Assembly: GCA_031771865.1 (NCBI GenBank)
Contig: JASISA010000007.1
Location: forward strand, 372,001 to 436,000
Source: Nothophaeocryptopus gaeumannii
Taxonomy: Eukaryota > Ascomycota > Dothideomycetes > Mycosphaerellales > Mycosphaerellaceae
DNA length: 64,000 nt
Reading direction: 5' to 3'
Numbering within the stretch: the stretch's first letter is position 1; the number at the start of each line of letters is the position of its first letter. Of the stretch, positions 20,426 through 31,607 are shown in pieces. The notes under the pieces are model-generated. The model was given only the letters and a program-made list of their open reading frames with translations, did no database searches and had not been told where the DNA came from. Both the position numbers and the translations under genes were made by a program.

Positions 20426-22030
20426 ATGGAGGCTGTTGGTTCCGGATGGCACACCGGCGGTAAGTGCCAAGCCATATCGATTGGAGAATGAACCTGACAG
20501 CCGGTAACAGGAAGCTTGGAGTCGTGGTTCTTCGTTGACGACGGGCTCTGGAAAGACGCGCCATTATTGACTGGCCAAGGATCATTCGAGCCTCTGCCAG
20601 ACGTCCGCAACATCCTCGTCACCGGTGGAGAAGGATTCATGTGAGCATTACCATTATCTGAAGTGCCTAATAAAACTGACTGGTACAGTGCATCATGGCT
20701 CGTCCGACACCTGGTGATCAAGTACCCGAATGTGTACAACATCGTCTGCTTCGACAAGCTGGACTACTGCAGCTCACTGAATAATGCCCGAATGCTCGAG
20801 AAACTCCCGAACTTCACATTCTTCCACGGAGAGTTGTCGAAAGATGCGGACGTATTGAGGTGTCTTCGATTGTACAAAATCGATACTGTCTTCCATCTCG
20901 CGGCTCAATCGCATGTGGATTTGAGCTTTGGCAACTCGTACGCCTTCACCGTGAACAACGTTTTCGGCACGCATGTGCTCTTGGAGAGTGTCCGGGTAGT
21001 GAATACCGTCAAGCGCTTTTACCACGTCTCCACAGATGAAGTAAGTCGTCAAACCCGGAAAGATGGAACACCAGACTTACCTCGGACCAGGTGTACGGCG
21101 AAGTCGAAAAGGATGCCGCCGACTTGACCGAGCACAGTATCCTGGCTCCGACAAACCCGTACGCTGCGAGCAAAGCAGCTGCTGAGATGTACGTCAGGGC
21201 ATACGTCAAAAGCTTCCAGTTGCCGGTGGTCATAATTCGGTTGAATAACGTTTACGGGCCGCATCAGGTACGAACTTGCAATGATTGAGTTGGCCGACAG
21301 GGAAGAGCTGACAAGAGGTTCCAGTCTCCAGAGAGTGCGTCACTCCAAACCTTGGGTATTTTCGTAACGCGTTGGAGATTCTTACTGACGGATCACAGAA
21401 ATCATACCGAAGTTCTGCAACCTGCTGCAGCGAAACAAGCCTCTTTGGATCCATGGAGATGGGCAGAACACCAGGCGATACTTGTATGCTGGCGATGCGG
21501 CGGATGCGTTCGATACCATCATGCACAAAGGTGAGATAGGCCAGATTTACAACGTCGACTCGCGGGATGAGGTGTCCAACCTGGACCTCGCCGAGAAGCT
21601 GCTCAACATGTACAGTGTTTCCGATATTGCTGGTTCCATCGAGCACACAAGGGACCGGCCATTCAACGACTGTCGGTATGCGGTCGATGGAACCAAGCTC
21701 CGGAATTTGGGTTGGACTCCCAGGGTGTCGTTCGAGGAAGGCCTTGCAACCACTGTTGACTGGTACAAGAAGTTCTCTAGCTGGTGGGGTTCGATTGACA
21801 ATATCCTCACTCCTTTCCCAGAGGTCAAAAAGGACGAGGAGGCTGCTTTCGGGGGAGTGCAAGTCGACGAGGGCGAATTGGGCGAGCGCAGTCAGCAAGC
21901 TGGCGTTGGTGCTGAGACCTATGATCCCGTGGCACCTGTGAAGACCAAGAGCATGAATGGCCTCAATGGACACGCAGCTCGCAATGGTGGTGGTAGAAAA
22001 CGGAAGGCAGATGCGTTGGAGGAAGAATAA
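20426..22030 (+). CDS. UDP-glucose 4,6-dehydratase (rhamnose synthesis)
   Basis: An extended SDR that oxidises and dehydrates UDP-glucose to UDP-4-keto-6-deoxyglucose, the first step to UDP-rhamnose. There are six exons: 20426-20459, 20511-20640, 20689-21040, 21091-21267, a 10-nt exon 21325-21334, and 21399-22030, giving 444 aa. The NAD-binding loop 'LVTGGEGFI' is at residues 47-55. The dehydratase acid/base pair lies in 'STDEVYGE' and the catalytic Y-x3-K in 'NPYAASKAAAEMYV' (residues 196-200). The mini-exon supplies S-P-E so that 'GPHQ' joins 'KIIPKFCNLLQRNKPLWIHG', the substrate-binding segment. A ~50-residue N-terminal extension and a low-complexity, basic C-terminus flank the enzyme core. 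It is the third member of the sugar-nucleotide cluster. Confidence 0.92.
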
Positions 22031-23560
22031 TTGTGACCATTTCCTTCACTGCGTCCGCCGCAAGCTGTTGAGCTGATGATATCGATGCTGGCGACACGAT
22101 TGGGTGTTTTGTTTCTTGCACCATCATCTCATCGCTTATCGTCAGCCCCTCCGGCGTACCCCTCGTCGATTGATGTGGTCGCATAAATACATGCCGCGTG
22201 TAATGCTTCGAGAGGGAGAAATGTCATTGTGGTTCCCAGGCAGACTAGCATGAACAGAGTCGGTAGCACATAGCGTCATTGGTATGGGAGAGTTCGGGGC
22301 GAATGGCTCACATCCCAGTAGTCTGGTCGCTGGTCATGCGTGGCTTGATGAGGAGGAGCTGTCCGTCTCCGGCGTTCATTTGTTCTTTTGTTGGCAGTCG
22401 AAACGCGAGGTGATGTCTCACAGGGTCTCCAGTAGAGTGCTTGTCCTGCCTCGCGACGTGGACAGTCCATGTTGGCTATTTCAATCGAAGTACCCTGGCG
22501 GCTGTTTGATGATGCGTTCGGTCAGCCCGCATCCAATGCATCTCGTAATTGAAGGACTGATGAAGCCCTCATCGACGCCCTTATCGCGCATCGCGCTCGC
22601 ATCCCGACGTTTCTTTTCCCGTCGTGATGCTTCACGTGTAGCCAGGATGGAATCCACACAAACGCACGTGCCAGCGTCTCGAGGCCTGCTTGCGCTGGCA
22701 GAGCACGACGTACGAGGGCACCGATGTTTCTATGCACACCCAATGAGAAGGCGAGATGTGAGCGTCATAGGGGCCACTCCGCACCAGGAAGGCACGATGT
22801 AACCCTGCGCTTTCTCTCTCGGTGCCTTTCTGTGATTGGTCATTTAGCGCAGGAATATCTCTGCGGCTTCTTGCCCTGCTTTCCGATCTGCAAGCCTCAT
22901 ACGCGATTGTGCATAGTGTGCTCGCGTAGAGGGTGGCTGGAGATTGGGCGCTGACATGGCTTACCATCACAGACAGACATCAGATACAGCTCAGCTCTAT
23001 CCCTTGGCATTGACGAGTCTGAGACTAACTGTCTGGGACATGTCACGGAGTTGCATGCCTCGGTGAATTACGAGCTGCTGCTGTCAACAGATCGACAGTC
23101 AGTTGCAAGATCAGGAGGTATATTATCAGAATGAAGAATGATATGTGTTGAACGTCTTGAATTGGTACAGTCTTCCACCTCTGCGGTAAGCCTCATAAAA
23201 TCCTCCTCATTCGCATAGTGTACATATTGAGCGCACTGATAGCGACTGTTCGAAGACCCAGCTGGGGTTTTTCCTCTGCCGTACATGTTCAACGTGGCCC
23301 TGACATGCCAGTCACCTTCCACCTAATAGTACAGTAAACATAAACAGAGCGTGCCGCGTCCTGTGCAGCTTCTCTTCTGTGCGCCTTAACGCCTTGCATT
23401 TCCAGCCATTCCAAGAACCTTGCGCGGTCGAAACTGGGGTATCAAGTCGAAGAAAACGATCGTCGTGGAAACAAATTCAATATCGCGCCTGTTCGTCCGG
23501 ATCCTGTTTTCGCTTTCTGTACAAACTTATCCTGAAGTCGTGTCGAAGTGATTAATCTAT
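22031..23560. other. Intergenic region between dehydratase and flbC-like gene
   Basis: A 1.5-kb convergent intergenic region. Several open frames of 70-170 codons occur on both strands, but none has a domain, a good start context or splice continuation. I see no RNA gene. Confidence 0.5.
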
Positions 23561-24718
23561 TCAATCGTCGTCTTCGTCAGGGGATGGGTGATCACGACCC
23601 TCGCCTTTGTGAACCTTGCGATGTCTGCGTAGGTTGGAGACAACGGAGAAGTGGCGGCCACATCCCTCGACATCACAGGCAAATGCTACGAATGATCAAC
23701 CAAAATGTTTTCAAGATCGACAGGTACGGTAGTGCTTACGCTTCTCGCCGGTGTGGCTGTACATATGCGTCTGAAGAGAGCTTGGGCGTGTAAATCGCTT
23801 GTCGCAGATCTTGCACTTGTGCTTCTTCTGAGAGCTGGAGGACACTTTGGAGCTGAACTGTCCCATCATTGATTGCGGTGCCGGAGGAAGGCCTGCGAGA
23901 CCTTGTGGGCGAGGAAGTGTTCGGGAGTTCGACATGTCCACAGACTCGCTGGCCGAGGAATAATCGCCTACGGATGCCTCGCTAATGGACGAGCTGTTGT
24001 AGTAGGATGGGTAGGTGCTCGCAGACGAGATCGAAGAGTGCGAGGAGTGCGATGGGAACCCATAGGAATCGGTGGGGCTCCTACCGGAACTAGTCGATGC
24101 GCCGTATATGTTCCTTGGGGTGATGTCTGACTGGCTCATGGCGACCATGCCACGGCTCGCATCAAGGGCATCGCTGAAGCCTTGTCGCTCAGCTTCAGAA
24201 GCTGCTTGGAGTCTGTCGCTAAAGTCAATCAATGAACTTTGGCGGAACCTTTGGGCCTCTATAGGTTCGCCCAGGAGTATGGTGGAGGCTACTGACGGAT
24301 GCGAAGAGCGTCTGTCATATCCGTATGCAGCAGCATAATGAGGCGCTGATGTGGGCGCATAGGTGGTGTGCGCAGCTGCAGCTGAGGAATATGGAGCACC
24401 ATAGGGCCTCGGCGCAGACATTCCATCTTCAACAAATTGTAAGCCGGACTGTTCGAAGAGCTCTGGATCCAGTTGGGGAGCAATACCTGATACCATGGCG
24501 GGAGCTGAGATGGAGCCATTGTACGCAGCCGAGCTGGGTGCCTGGACGTAGCGAGAGTCTCCGCCTTGTGGCATTGAGGTCGCGTACATCTGACCTTGGG
24601 TAGGCGGTGCAGACACCCATGGATTCGTGAACTGCGGTTGCGGCTGGTGATACCTCATCGCATCGTAGCCCATGTTGCTGAACTGTTGATGTTGTCGTGT
24701 GTCCACGGCCATTGCCAT
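23561..24718 (-). CDS. flbC: C2H2 transcription factor, FlbC-like
   Basis: In Aspergillus, FlbC is a nuclear activator of the conidiation gene brlA. There are two exons, 23740-24718 and 23561-23685, with a 54-nt intron (donor GTAAGC, acceptor TAG), giving 367 aa. Most of the protein is a low-complexity S/Y/A/Q-rich region. The C-terminus holds two tandem fingers, 'CKICDKRFTRPSSLQTHMYS' (ending at H) and 'CDVEGCGRHFSVVSNLRRHR' (ending KVH), joined by the TGEKPF linker; the intron cuts between K and P. This finger pair and its C-terminal placement are what identify the FlbC group. The acidic tail ends in Asp residues. The ortholog call rests on the fingers, because the rest is not conserved enough to judge by eye. 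Confidence 0.82.
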
Positions 24719-27700
24719 GGTGAGGTCGTCGTCGGGTTGGTTGAAGGAGGATCAAGAATTGAATACGTCGTCGACAGTAACGTTGAGCGCCAATAGTAGC
24801 TCTGCAGGCCAGGAGCGTAGTGATCAACGCTGAAGAACGAGCTTCCAAAACGTGGGGAGACGATCAAGCCTCAGATGGTGTGCGGGATCAGCGTGCTTAA
24901 GTGTCTCGTTCCTCGAGCCTGGGAGCATCCGGAGAGCAGAAGGCTGTGTTAGACTCCGCAGGGTAGGTGAGGGTGCCGATCGATGGGGACCGGTGGTTCC
25001 TGGAGGGAGGCAGCGGACTGTCAATGGACAGCGAACGGACCCCTATGCGGCTAAAAGGCCGGGTCGTGAGCCGTCAGCGTCGACGGCAAGTGTTTCAGGT
25101 GTGTTGTTGCGGTGCGATGCAGATGCTTGACGCGGGTTTGCGTTTACAACAGTCCAGACGAGGTGATGAACGGTCGAGGACGAAGAGAGCAGTGATATGC
25201 GGCTGCTCAAGAGAATTGTAGCAACGATTATCTCACCGGGATGGAAGATGTTGGCGCCCACGACAGCGTAGATGGTGAGTGGAAGGTGAAGCAATCTTTT
25301 GTGGATACGCTTTGAAAGATGCGTGCAAGATCGGCGGCAGACCTCTGATATACATATACAAGTGTCGGGGTGGAGGAGAGGGAGTCCCTCGAGCAGACCA
25401 AGCACCGTCTTGGTTTGGCTGGCAGGCCTACTAGTGTCGCGCAGTACAAATGACGAACTCTGGAGGACCCCTTCTGCGAGAGCCTGCGTCGTGGGCAGGG
25501 ATGGCAAGCCACTGGCGTCCTGAAACGCAGACTAGCGACGAGCACTGTGCATCCTGCGTCCCGCCCCATCATCGTCCATCGCAATCCTTCGCCTGCTCTG
25601 TGCCTCTCTAGCGTCATGGCTGCCGGGATGCTGCTTCTCCATTCCTGTCCACTTGGCCGCATCTGCCCAGTAGCGATAGCGTGCGCGTCCATACAGAACC
25701 GCGGACAGAGGCAAGTGCGAATTCCGCCGGGCCCTGCTTCTGCACTTGCGCTTGCAAATAATGGTGGACGGTGGATGATGGCTCCTGCACAGATTGGATG
25801 TGCCGGGATGGGGAGAATGAGAATGAGCGATGGGGGCAGTCACGCTCGCCGCACCTGCTCATGCACGTTTGCGCGCCTGCCAAACCGCGGTCTGCACCTG
25901 CGCTTTTGGCGCCAAAAGCGATGCCGTCGCACATGAGATCCCCTCCCACTAACTAGCATTCACGCATTTTTAGCCTTTCACGGAGCAGAAGCAACCGAGC
26001 CAACGCGAATAGCAGAAGAGAGTGTGCGCTGGTACAAGCGGTCGACAGCTGGCCCAATTTCCAGCGTCGCCGGGAATATCAAACTGTTGCGCACGCCAGC
26101 TGACCACGCACGGCATCCCACCGTCGCCCACCGAGCCAGTCTCCCGCCATACCACTTCCATCACCAAACGTGTCTCGCAGCTTCATTTTGCTGGACGAGA
26201 ATAGCATCGCGAGCACAACGTCCGCCCACCGTCAGCGCCGCTGGCAGTGGCTTTTGCAATGGCTTTCTGGCGTGGTGACCGAGCCGTGCACGCAAGACAT
26301 CGTCCGCCAGCACCGCACACTGGCCACTACGGAGTACGAAGTTACTACTGCCCCCACCACAGCGTCTTCGCAACCGTCGCAATTTTGCGCCTTTTCGTCG
26401 GTTGGCTGATGCCTCCCTCTCTTCCACACACTCCCATCACCCGCCCGGTGGGGCTGTTGTGCTGTGGGCTGCAGCTCGGGGAGCAGGCGAGAGAAAGCCG
26501 AAGCCAATCTCGACGTCGTTAGCTTTCTACCTCGACCAATTCACGACACACGCGACTTCGCCTTTGCTCCAATCGCCCAATCGCACCCTGTTCCTACACC
26601 ATTTTTTCCGCCGTCATCTCAACCTCTGACTCGGACCTTCACCTTCCCATCCATCATCATGCAAACTCCCTTTCCTGCAAGGCCCTCAGCATCTGCATTC
26701 GCCTCGGCTCTTCTCTGCCACTACTCCTCCCCGGCTGCCTTCTCATCCCCTAGCGCGCCACTTCTGCTATGGCTGATGCCAAGCTACCACTCGACTTCAC
26801 TCCCCCACTGCGAGATCCTAGCCTGAGGCGTCCGCCACCGTTATAAGCTCAGCTCCTACGGCATCACTCTTCCGATCAGCCAAGTTTGCCAGCAAGCCAT
26901 TTGCGCAGCCAAACCAAAGTGAGCCAGCCACTGCTGTTATGCTTATGCGTAGCTTCAACTTTAATCATTTGCTGTCAACGACAGGAGATTGGCGCTGCAA
27001 CTTCCTGATGTGACTCTGTGAAATGGAGCCGACGCTTGTTGTTCCTCCTCTCAGGACTCCGGCTGACCCGCCAGATTCACTACGAGAATCCGATCTTGAT
27101 TCTACACCTGCTTGCGGAGAAGCTGTTCGAAGTCGTAGTCTGCCCGTGATGGAGGCTGCGTGACCCGGAATCAAAGACCGCGGCTGTTGCGGTTTTGAGA
27201 TCTTGCACCCGTGCCTGCAGCTAGGTGTAAGCCCTTGCGATAAAATCGAGCAGAGCCTCTCCTACAGCAGGACGCCTGCCGCTGAACCTTGAAATCTTCA
27301 TCGGGAATGGCGCCTGCAGGCGGCGCAGGAGTCAGCGATCATACACGACTCAGAGATGCTGGAGAACGACGAAGGGTTCACACGTTCGGCACAGCAACAC
27401 CGGCGAGATGCTCCGGGACACACTTGATTGACACAGACAGCGTTCATGGCATGAATATCACACCTTCCAGAACGTCGGTACAACACGTGTCAAAGATTTG
27501 CGCTGCACCAGAGTCAGGCACGTGTGGACTATCATTGTTTCACTCTCTCACAGCAGCGATGCCCAAGGGCCCGGAGCATCTTTCTGTCTAGAACGAAATA
27601 TTCATCATGCAAGATCACGAGTGCGTGCTTTTGCCGGAGGGCCCTGATCGACGATCGGTGCTGCAGCCCTCCAACAAACGGTCACGGGAATCTCATTCAT

Positions 27701-29749
27701 CTCATGCATACAATTGCGGCTGGCTTCCGCCTACCGTTGGAAATCTGGGAAACAGCACCGCAAATACATCGCGCTCGAGCCATTGTCCGAGGTCCAACAT
27801 GTCCTGCACCAATGGGTGCGCAGCTTCAGGCTTATAATTATTCTCGTGGCTGCAGACGCCACACACTGATGTTTCTCCGGCAGAGGCAGCAAAATAGCGC
27901 TTCACAGCTTTGGAGGGCAAGAGCTGCTTTAGGACTTGACTTTTCACCTCCGGAGCAAAGGGTGATCTGGCTACGAGCTAATTGAGCTGAGAACAGCCCA
28001 CCGGTGCTAACAACGCTGGCGTGCAATGGTGAAACGTCACGTGAACAGCGAGTATTGCAACACTACCTGCAAACAATTTCAAACGTCTTTTCTGCCCGTT
28101 CGAGCAGATATTACGCTCTCTGCGGTGTGGAAATTGCAATAAAGACGACGACGGTGACTCTGTCGCCAAGATGCGATATACGAACGCTCGAATGGTGTTC
28201 TTTCGCTTCAATGGTCGAGATAAGAAGAGCTCCGTCACAGAGGCAGGATGAGAGCAATTTCCTGCTATGGTTTTGCACATGCTTCAAGAACTGCTAATAA
28301 TAGACACTTCTGGGTTCGGAAAGCAGAAGAACTACTTCCTGATAACCCCACGTTTCTGTGAAGAGATTGCGGTCGCAAGTGACGTCCGAAGAGCAAGTGC
28401 AGAAGAGAACTGATGAACGCGCCTGCTGAACCTTCAGGAGTACGCGCTGCGGAGTGCAGATGCTGCCTCCTGAGGTCCTGCAGCATCACTTGTCACACAC
28501 TCCGGCTGTCTCGCCCGAGACAGACGCGTAACACATCCCACGGGTCGGAGGGAGCCGATCGAAGATCAACCGCTGGATGCACTCACTCGAAAGTGAGGTG
28601 ATCTCTGGTTGTACCAAGTACCGCCCAACTGCATCTTCCGCAGCACCGGCAACCATCAGCAGCATCTTACTTAAAGCGCCGGCCACCGCAGCTCAACGCA
28701 ACGTACCTATATCCGCGACAACGCAAGTGATACTGTTCCCCTCGGTACTCGAACTGCGCTCGTACTTTCGTGTGTGATGGATATCGTTTTCCCTCGACAG
28801 TACTGCGAGAACCCTTGCCCATGAGCTGCCGTTGCCGTGACCAGAATGCGCCTTTTGCGATGAACGATACTATTACGCAGACTCGCATGATGCACCGTGC
28901 GCCTCTTCTGGATGCCAGAAGCTTTTACTCTTTTCCTGGCGGCTCACATGTTCCTATTCACTTGTTCACATTCACTTGTTCACACTACTGGTGAGAGGAT
29001 CCGCTTCGAACATCAGATCCAGTGTAGTATGTAATCAGTCGATGTGAGTTTCTCTCGGAAGGCATGAACGAGCCCGGCCTCCCGAATATTATTCTTATCC
29101 TCTACTCGGTAGGCGTGCATCGAAGCCTTTTAGGTCCTTGACAACTTCTCCATTCGTACTGCCAGTCGCTATGGTAACCCACAGCCTTGGTCTTTGCCGC
29201 TGTACTTGAAGCAAGCCCTTACAAATGTTATCGTTTTCTTAGCGACTCGTCTACTCTTTGCTGCATGAGGGCGACCATTTCGCAAATGATTAATAACATC
29301 ACTTCCTCCGTGATAACTCGTTAGATTCAACAGTCTTCGTCTGTCGAAGAAAGATGGTCCAACAATACTGCAATGGTTTTACCATGTTCTGTTGTTTGAC
29401 AAATTTTCAGATTTTGTCTAATCCGGATATTTGCGATTCAACGCTGCATACCTCTTCCATATGCCATGAGATCTCACAAACATTTCCTGAGATATGTATA
29501 CAGAACACGGATCATCAGAACTTGGCGTGTTTCGACAAGGGTGGTGTTGTCGTCGGCTCCGCCAGGGTGGAAGTCGTCTAACCCTAAGCCTGGGGCTTGG
29601 CAGCATGTGAAGGCCGGGACAGCGTGCACAAAGACAGCTATCTACCATAGAGGCTAAGTCGCTGAAATGCACTGCACGAAGAAGCTGGACAATGTATATG
29701 ATATAAGTCATTCAGCAGGTATTTGATTGTCGCATTTGAGTACAAGGAT
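24719..29749. other. 5-kb gene-free region upstream of flbC-like gene
   Basis: This is the longest gap in the window. Frames of 60-154 codons occur on all six frames, mostly in the GC-rich part at 24.8-26.5 kb, but none has a domain, a consistent codon pattern or splice continuation. Composition shifts from GC-rich, pyrimidine-tract sequence (26.4-26.8 kb) to more AT-rich DNA after 28.9 kb. It sits at the 5' side of a developmental regulator and at the 3' side of NDUFAF7, so a long leader, an extended promoter or an unannotated non-coding transcript are all possible. Confidence 0.5.
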
Positions 29750-31231
29750 CTACACAGTGACCATGACACTAGCATTCTTATACCAACTCAACAACGCATT
29801 TTCTCCACTCCTCATTTGCGTATCCTCCACATACGCCCACCTCTGGAAGAAATCCTCATGTGTCGTTACTCTTGTCAGACGTCCCGTTATCGCGCGGTAG
29901 ATATCCTCCATGACCCCAAAATCTGTCGGAAACAGGATGTCAAAGTATCCCTGCTGCACCATGGGTGTTCGGACTGCTATTGTGCGTCGCTCGTAGCGTG
30001 TCTGAACTACGGGAGCGTTGATGCCAGCAGTGCTTTGGGGTAAGCTGTGGAAGTCGGAGGTTACGAGGCGGTGGGCGGGGAATTTGTTGGCGAGGATTTG
30101 GAAGAATTGCATTAGGCGGGTGGGGATGTATTCTGGGAGACTGAGGTTTGGAGCCATGGGGAGTTGATGTCTGACATTCCGCAGCAGCTTCGACCCTCGT
30201 AATGGGTGTGGGAAGTTTCGATCTTGACATGCGGCATCTCTGACTCTTAAGAAGCGAGAGGCGACGGGATCGAGGTTTCGGCTGTAGAATTCGTAGAAAT
30301 CGCCTTCGCTGTCGATGAGCACGGATCCTTGCATGACTTCTTCCGTGAAAGGGTCGTAGCGCAGGACGTCGTGCGCGAAGTTGTCGAAGACTTCCATTGC
30401 GAGGAAAAAACATGGTGTGGGGACGTAAAGGTCCCAATCGAAGATGGACTTGTTGATGATCTCCACCTTGCCCGCGTGCCCTCGTGCAGAGGCAGAGCTC
30501 TTCAACTTTTGCGCCTGCAGGTTTGCTAGGGCGTGGGATACCTCGATGATCCGGAACTTTGTCCTTGCGTACACTTCAGGATCGGCATGTCGTATGTAAT
30601 CCAGGATGTTCAGCATCAGCGTGCCGTTCCCAGCTCCCATCTCATAGATGATCAGATCGTTGTAGGGATACAGTGTCAATTTGTAGTTGGCGACCATATA
30701 CCTCGCTATTGCCTCTCCATAGTAAGGGCGAAACAGCTCGGTAGGTGTATGCCATAGCTGTCTCGCCTCGTTGTATTCCTGCTCATCCAGCTTATCCTCA
30801 AATTGGGTGTATCTCTCTCCAAGCACTTTATAAAATTCCGGCTCATCTCGTATTCTGTTGAAGTCGAACGGCGCTCCAGGTGAGAAGATAGTCACATTCT
30901 TGCTGAAATAGCCGTAGTGCGGATTGTACAAGCTGTCTTCGATGAAGTCTCGCATCAACATCTTCACCCTCCGCGGCCTCTCCCTCCGCCCTCGCAAGCT
31001 ATCGGATGTGACATTGGGGTATTTCTTGAACTCCTCGGCTTTGTCGGAGGGAAAATGGTCTGTCCGCTGCTGCCAATTGCTCTCGTTGGTCGTCTTAGGT
31101 CGTTTCGTCGTGCTCTGGGAACGCCATTGAATGGGCGCTAGCTTCGCTGTCGTTTGGAGCTGCTGGCCATGCTGGCAGAAGTGATGGTTCGCCAATCGTC
31201 GGAACAGGCGATTGACTGCGGGGGAATCCAT
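29750..31231 (-). CDS. NDUFAF7: NDUFAF7/MidA-type protein arginine methyltransferase (complex I assembly)
   Basis: A mitochondrial SAM-dependent methyltransferase of the MidA/DUF185 family; the human protein dimethylates an arginine of complex I subunit NDUFS2 during assembly. Single exon, 493 aa. The N-terminal ~40 residues are basic with few acids and look like a mitochondrial presequence. 'MLMRDFIEDSLYNPHYGYFS' (residues 91-110) is the family's opening motif. The SAM-binding motif I is 'LIIYEMGAGNGTLMLNILDY' around 193-212. 'FFLAMEVFDNFAHDVLRYD' corresponds to the N-E-x-x-D/A-type motif region. The C-terminal half is longer than in bacteria and ends with 'ENALLSWYKN'. It is divergent from the cysteine synthase gene. 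Confidence 0.9.
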   Translation of the reverse strand: MDSPAVNRLFRRLANHHFCQHGQQLQTTAKLAPIQWRSQSTTKRPKTTNESNWQQRTDHFPSDKAEEFKKYPNVTSDSLRGRRERPRRVKMLMRDFIEDSLYNPHYGYFSKNVTIFSPGAPFDFNRIRDEPEFYKVLGERYTQFEDKLDEQEYNEARQLWHTPTELFRPYYGEAIARYMVANYKLTLYPYNDLIIYEMGAGNGTLMLNILDYIRHADPEVYARTKFRIIEVSHALANLQAQKLKSSASARGHAGKVEIINKSIFDWDLYVPTPCFFLAMEVFDNFAHDVLRYDPFTEEVMQGSVLIDSEGDFYEFYSRNLDPVASRFLRVRDAACQDRNFPHPLRGSKLLRNVRHQLPMAPNLSLPEYIPTRLMQFFQILANKFPAHRLVTSDFHSLPQSTAGINAPVVQTRYERRTIAVRTPMVQQGYFDILFPTDFGVMEDIYRAITGRLTRVTTHEDFFQRWAYVEDTQMRSGENALLSWYKNASVMVTV

Positions 31232-31607
31232 CCAGATCCAGTGTCAACCTCAGGCGATGCCCAATGTCGCCCGGATGTCTTCGCATGTGACAGGCAGTGC
31301 GGGTGCGGTCTGCTTGCGGAGAGCTTCGACACTCCCGAAAGGCCCGTGCCAGCCGACAAGGATCGCACCCACCACCGCTCCACCCACCACTTGGAATGGT
31401 GAAACGAGCAAAGCTTTGACCGAGATCACCGCGACGACATCATCTTTGACATCGCTTAACACCTCACTTCCTTCTCCCGACATTGTCCCTACCCTCACGA
31501 CAACGACGCTACTCCTATATCCACTCCAGTGGCAAACACTGAGCGGGATACCGCAGATCCCAAAGCACGCGCAACATGAATTTCGGCGAAGCGGTAGCAC
31601 GGTGAAG
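31232..31607. promoter_or_regulatory. Divergent intergenic region (NDUFAF7 / MCY1-like)
   Basis: A 376-bp gap between two divergent start codons that must contain both promoters. No recognisable element stands out. An upstream ATG at 31576 starts a short frame of about nine codons (M-N-F-G-E-A...) before the main start, a possible uORF. Confidence 0.45.

Noticed and set aside
22284..22970. 172-codon plus-strand and 112-codon minus-strand frames
   Set aside because: They overlap each other, have unnatural amino-acid composition and no recognisable motif.
24852..25949. Several overlapping open frames of 60-154 codons on both strands in GC-rich DNA
   Set aside because: Long chance frames are expected at this GC content. 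None has a domain, conserved start context or splice continuation, and they overlap on both strands.
27524..27985. 153-codon plus-strand frame in the gene desert
   Set aside because: A short phrase looks protein-like, but the start context is poor, the rest is Cys/Arg-rich noise and no family is recognisable.
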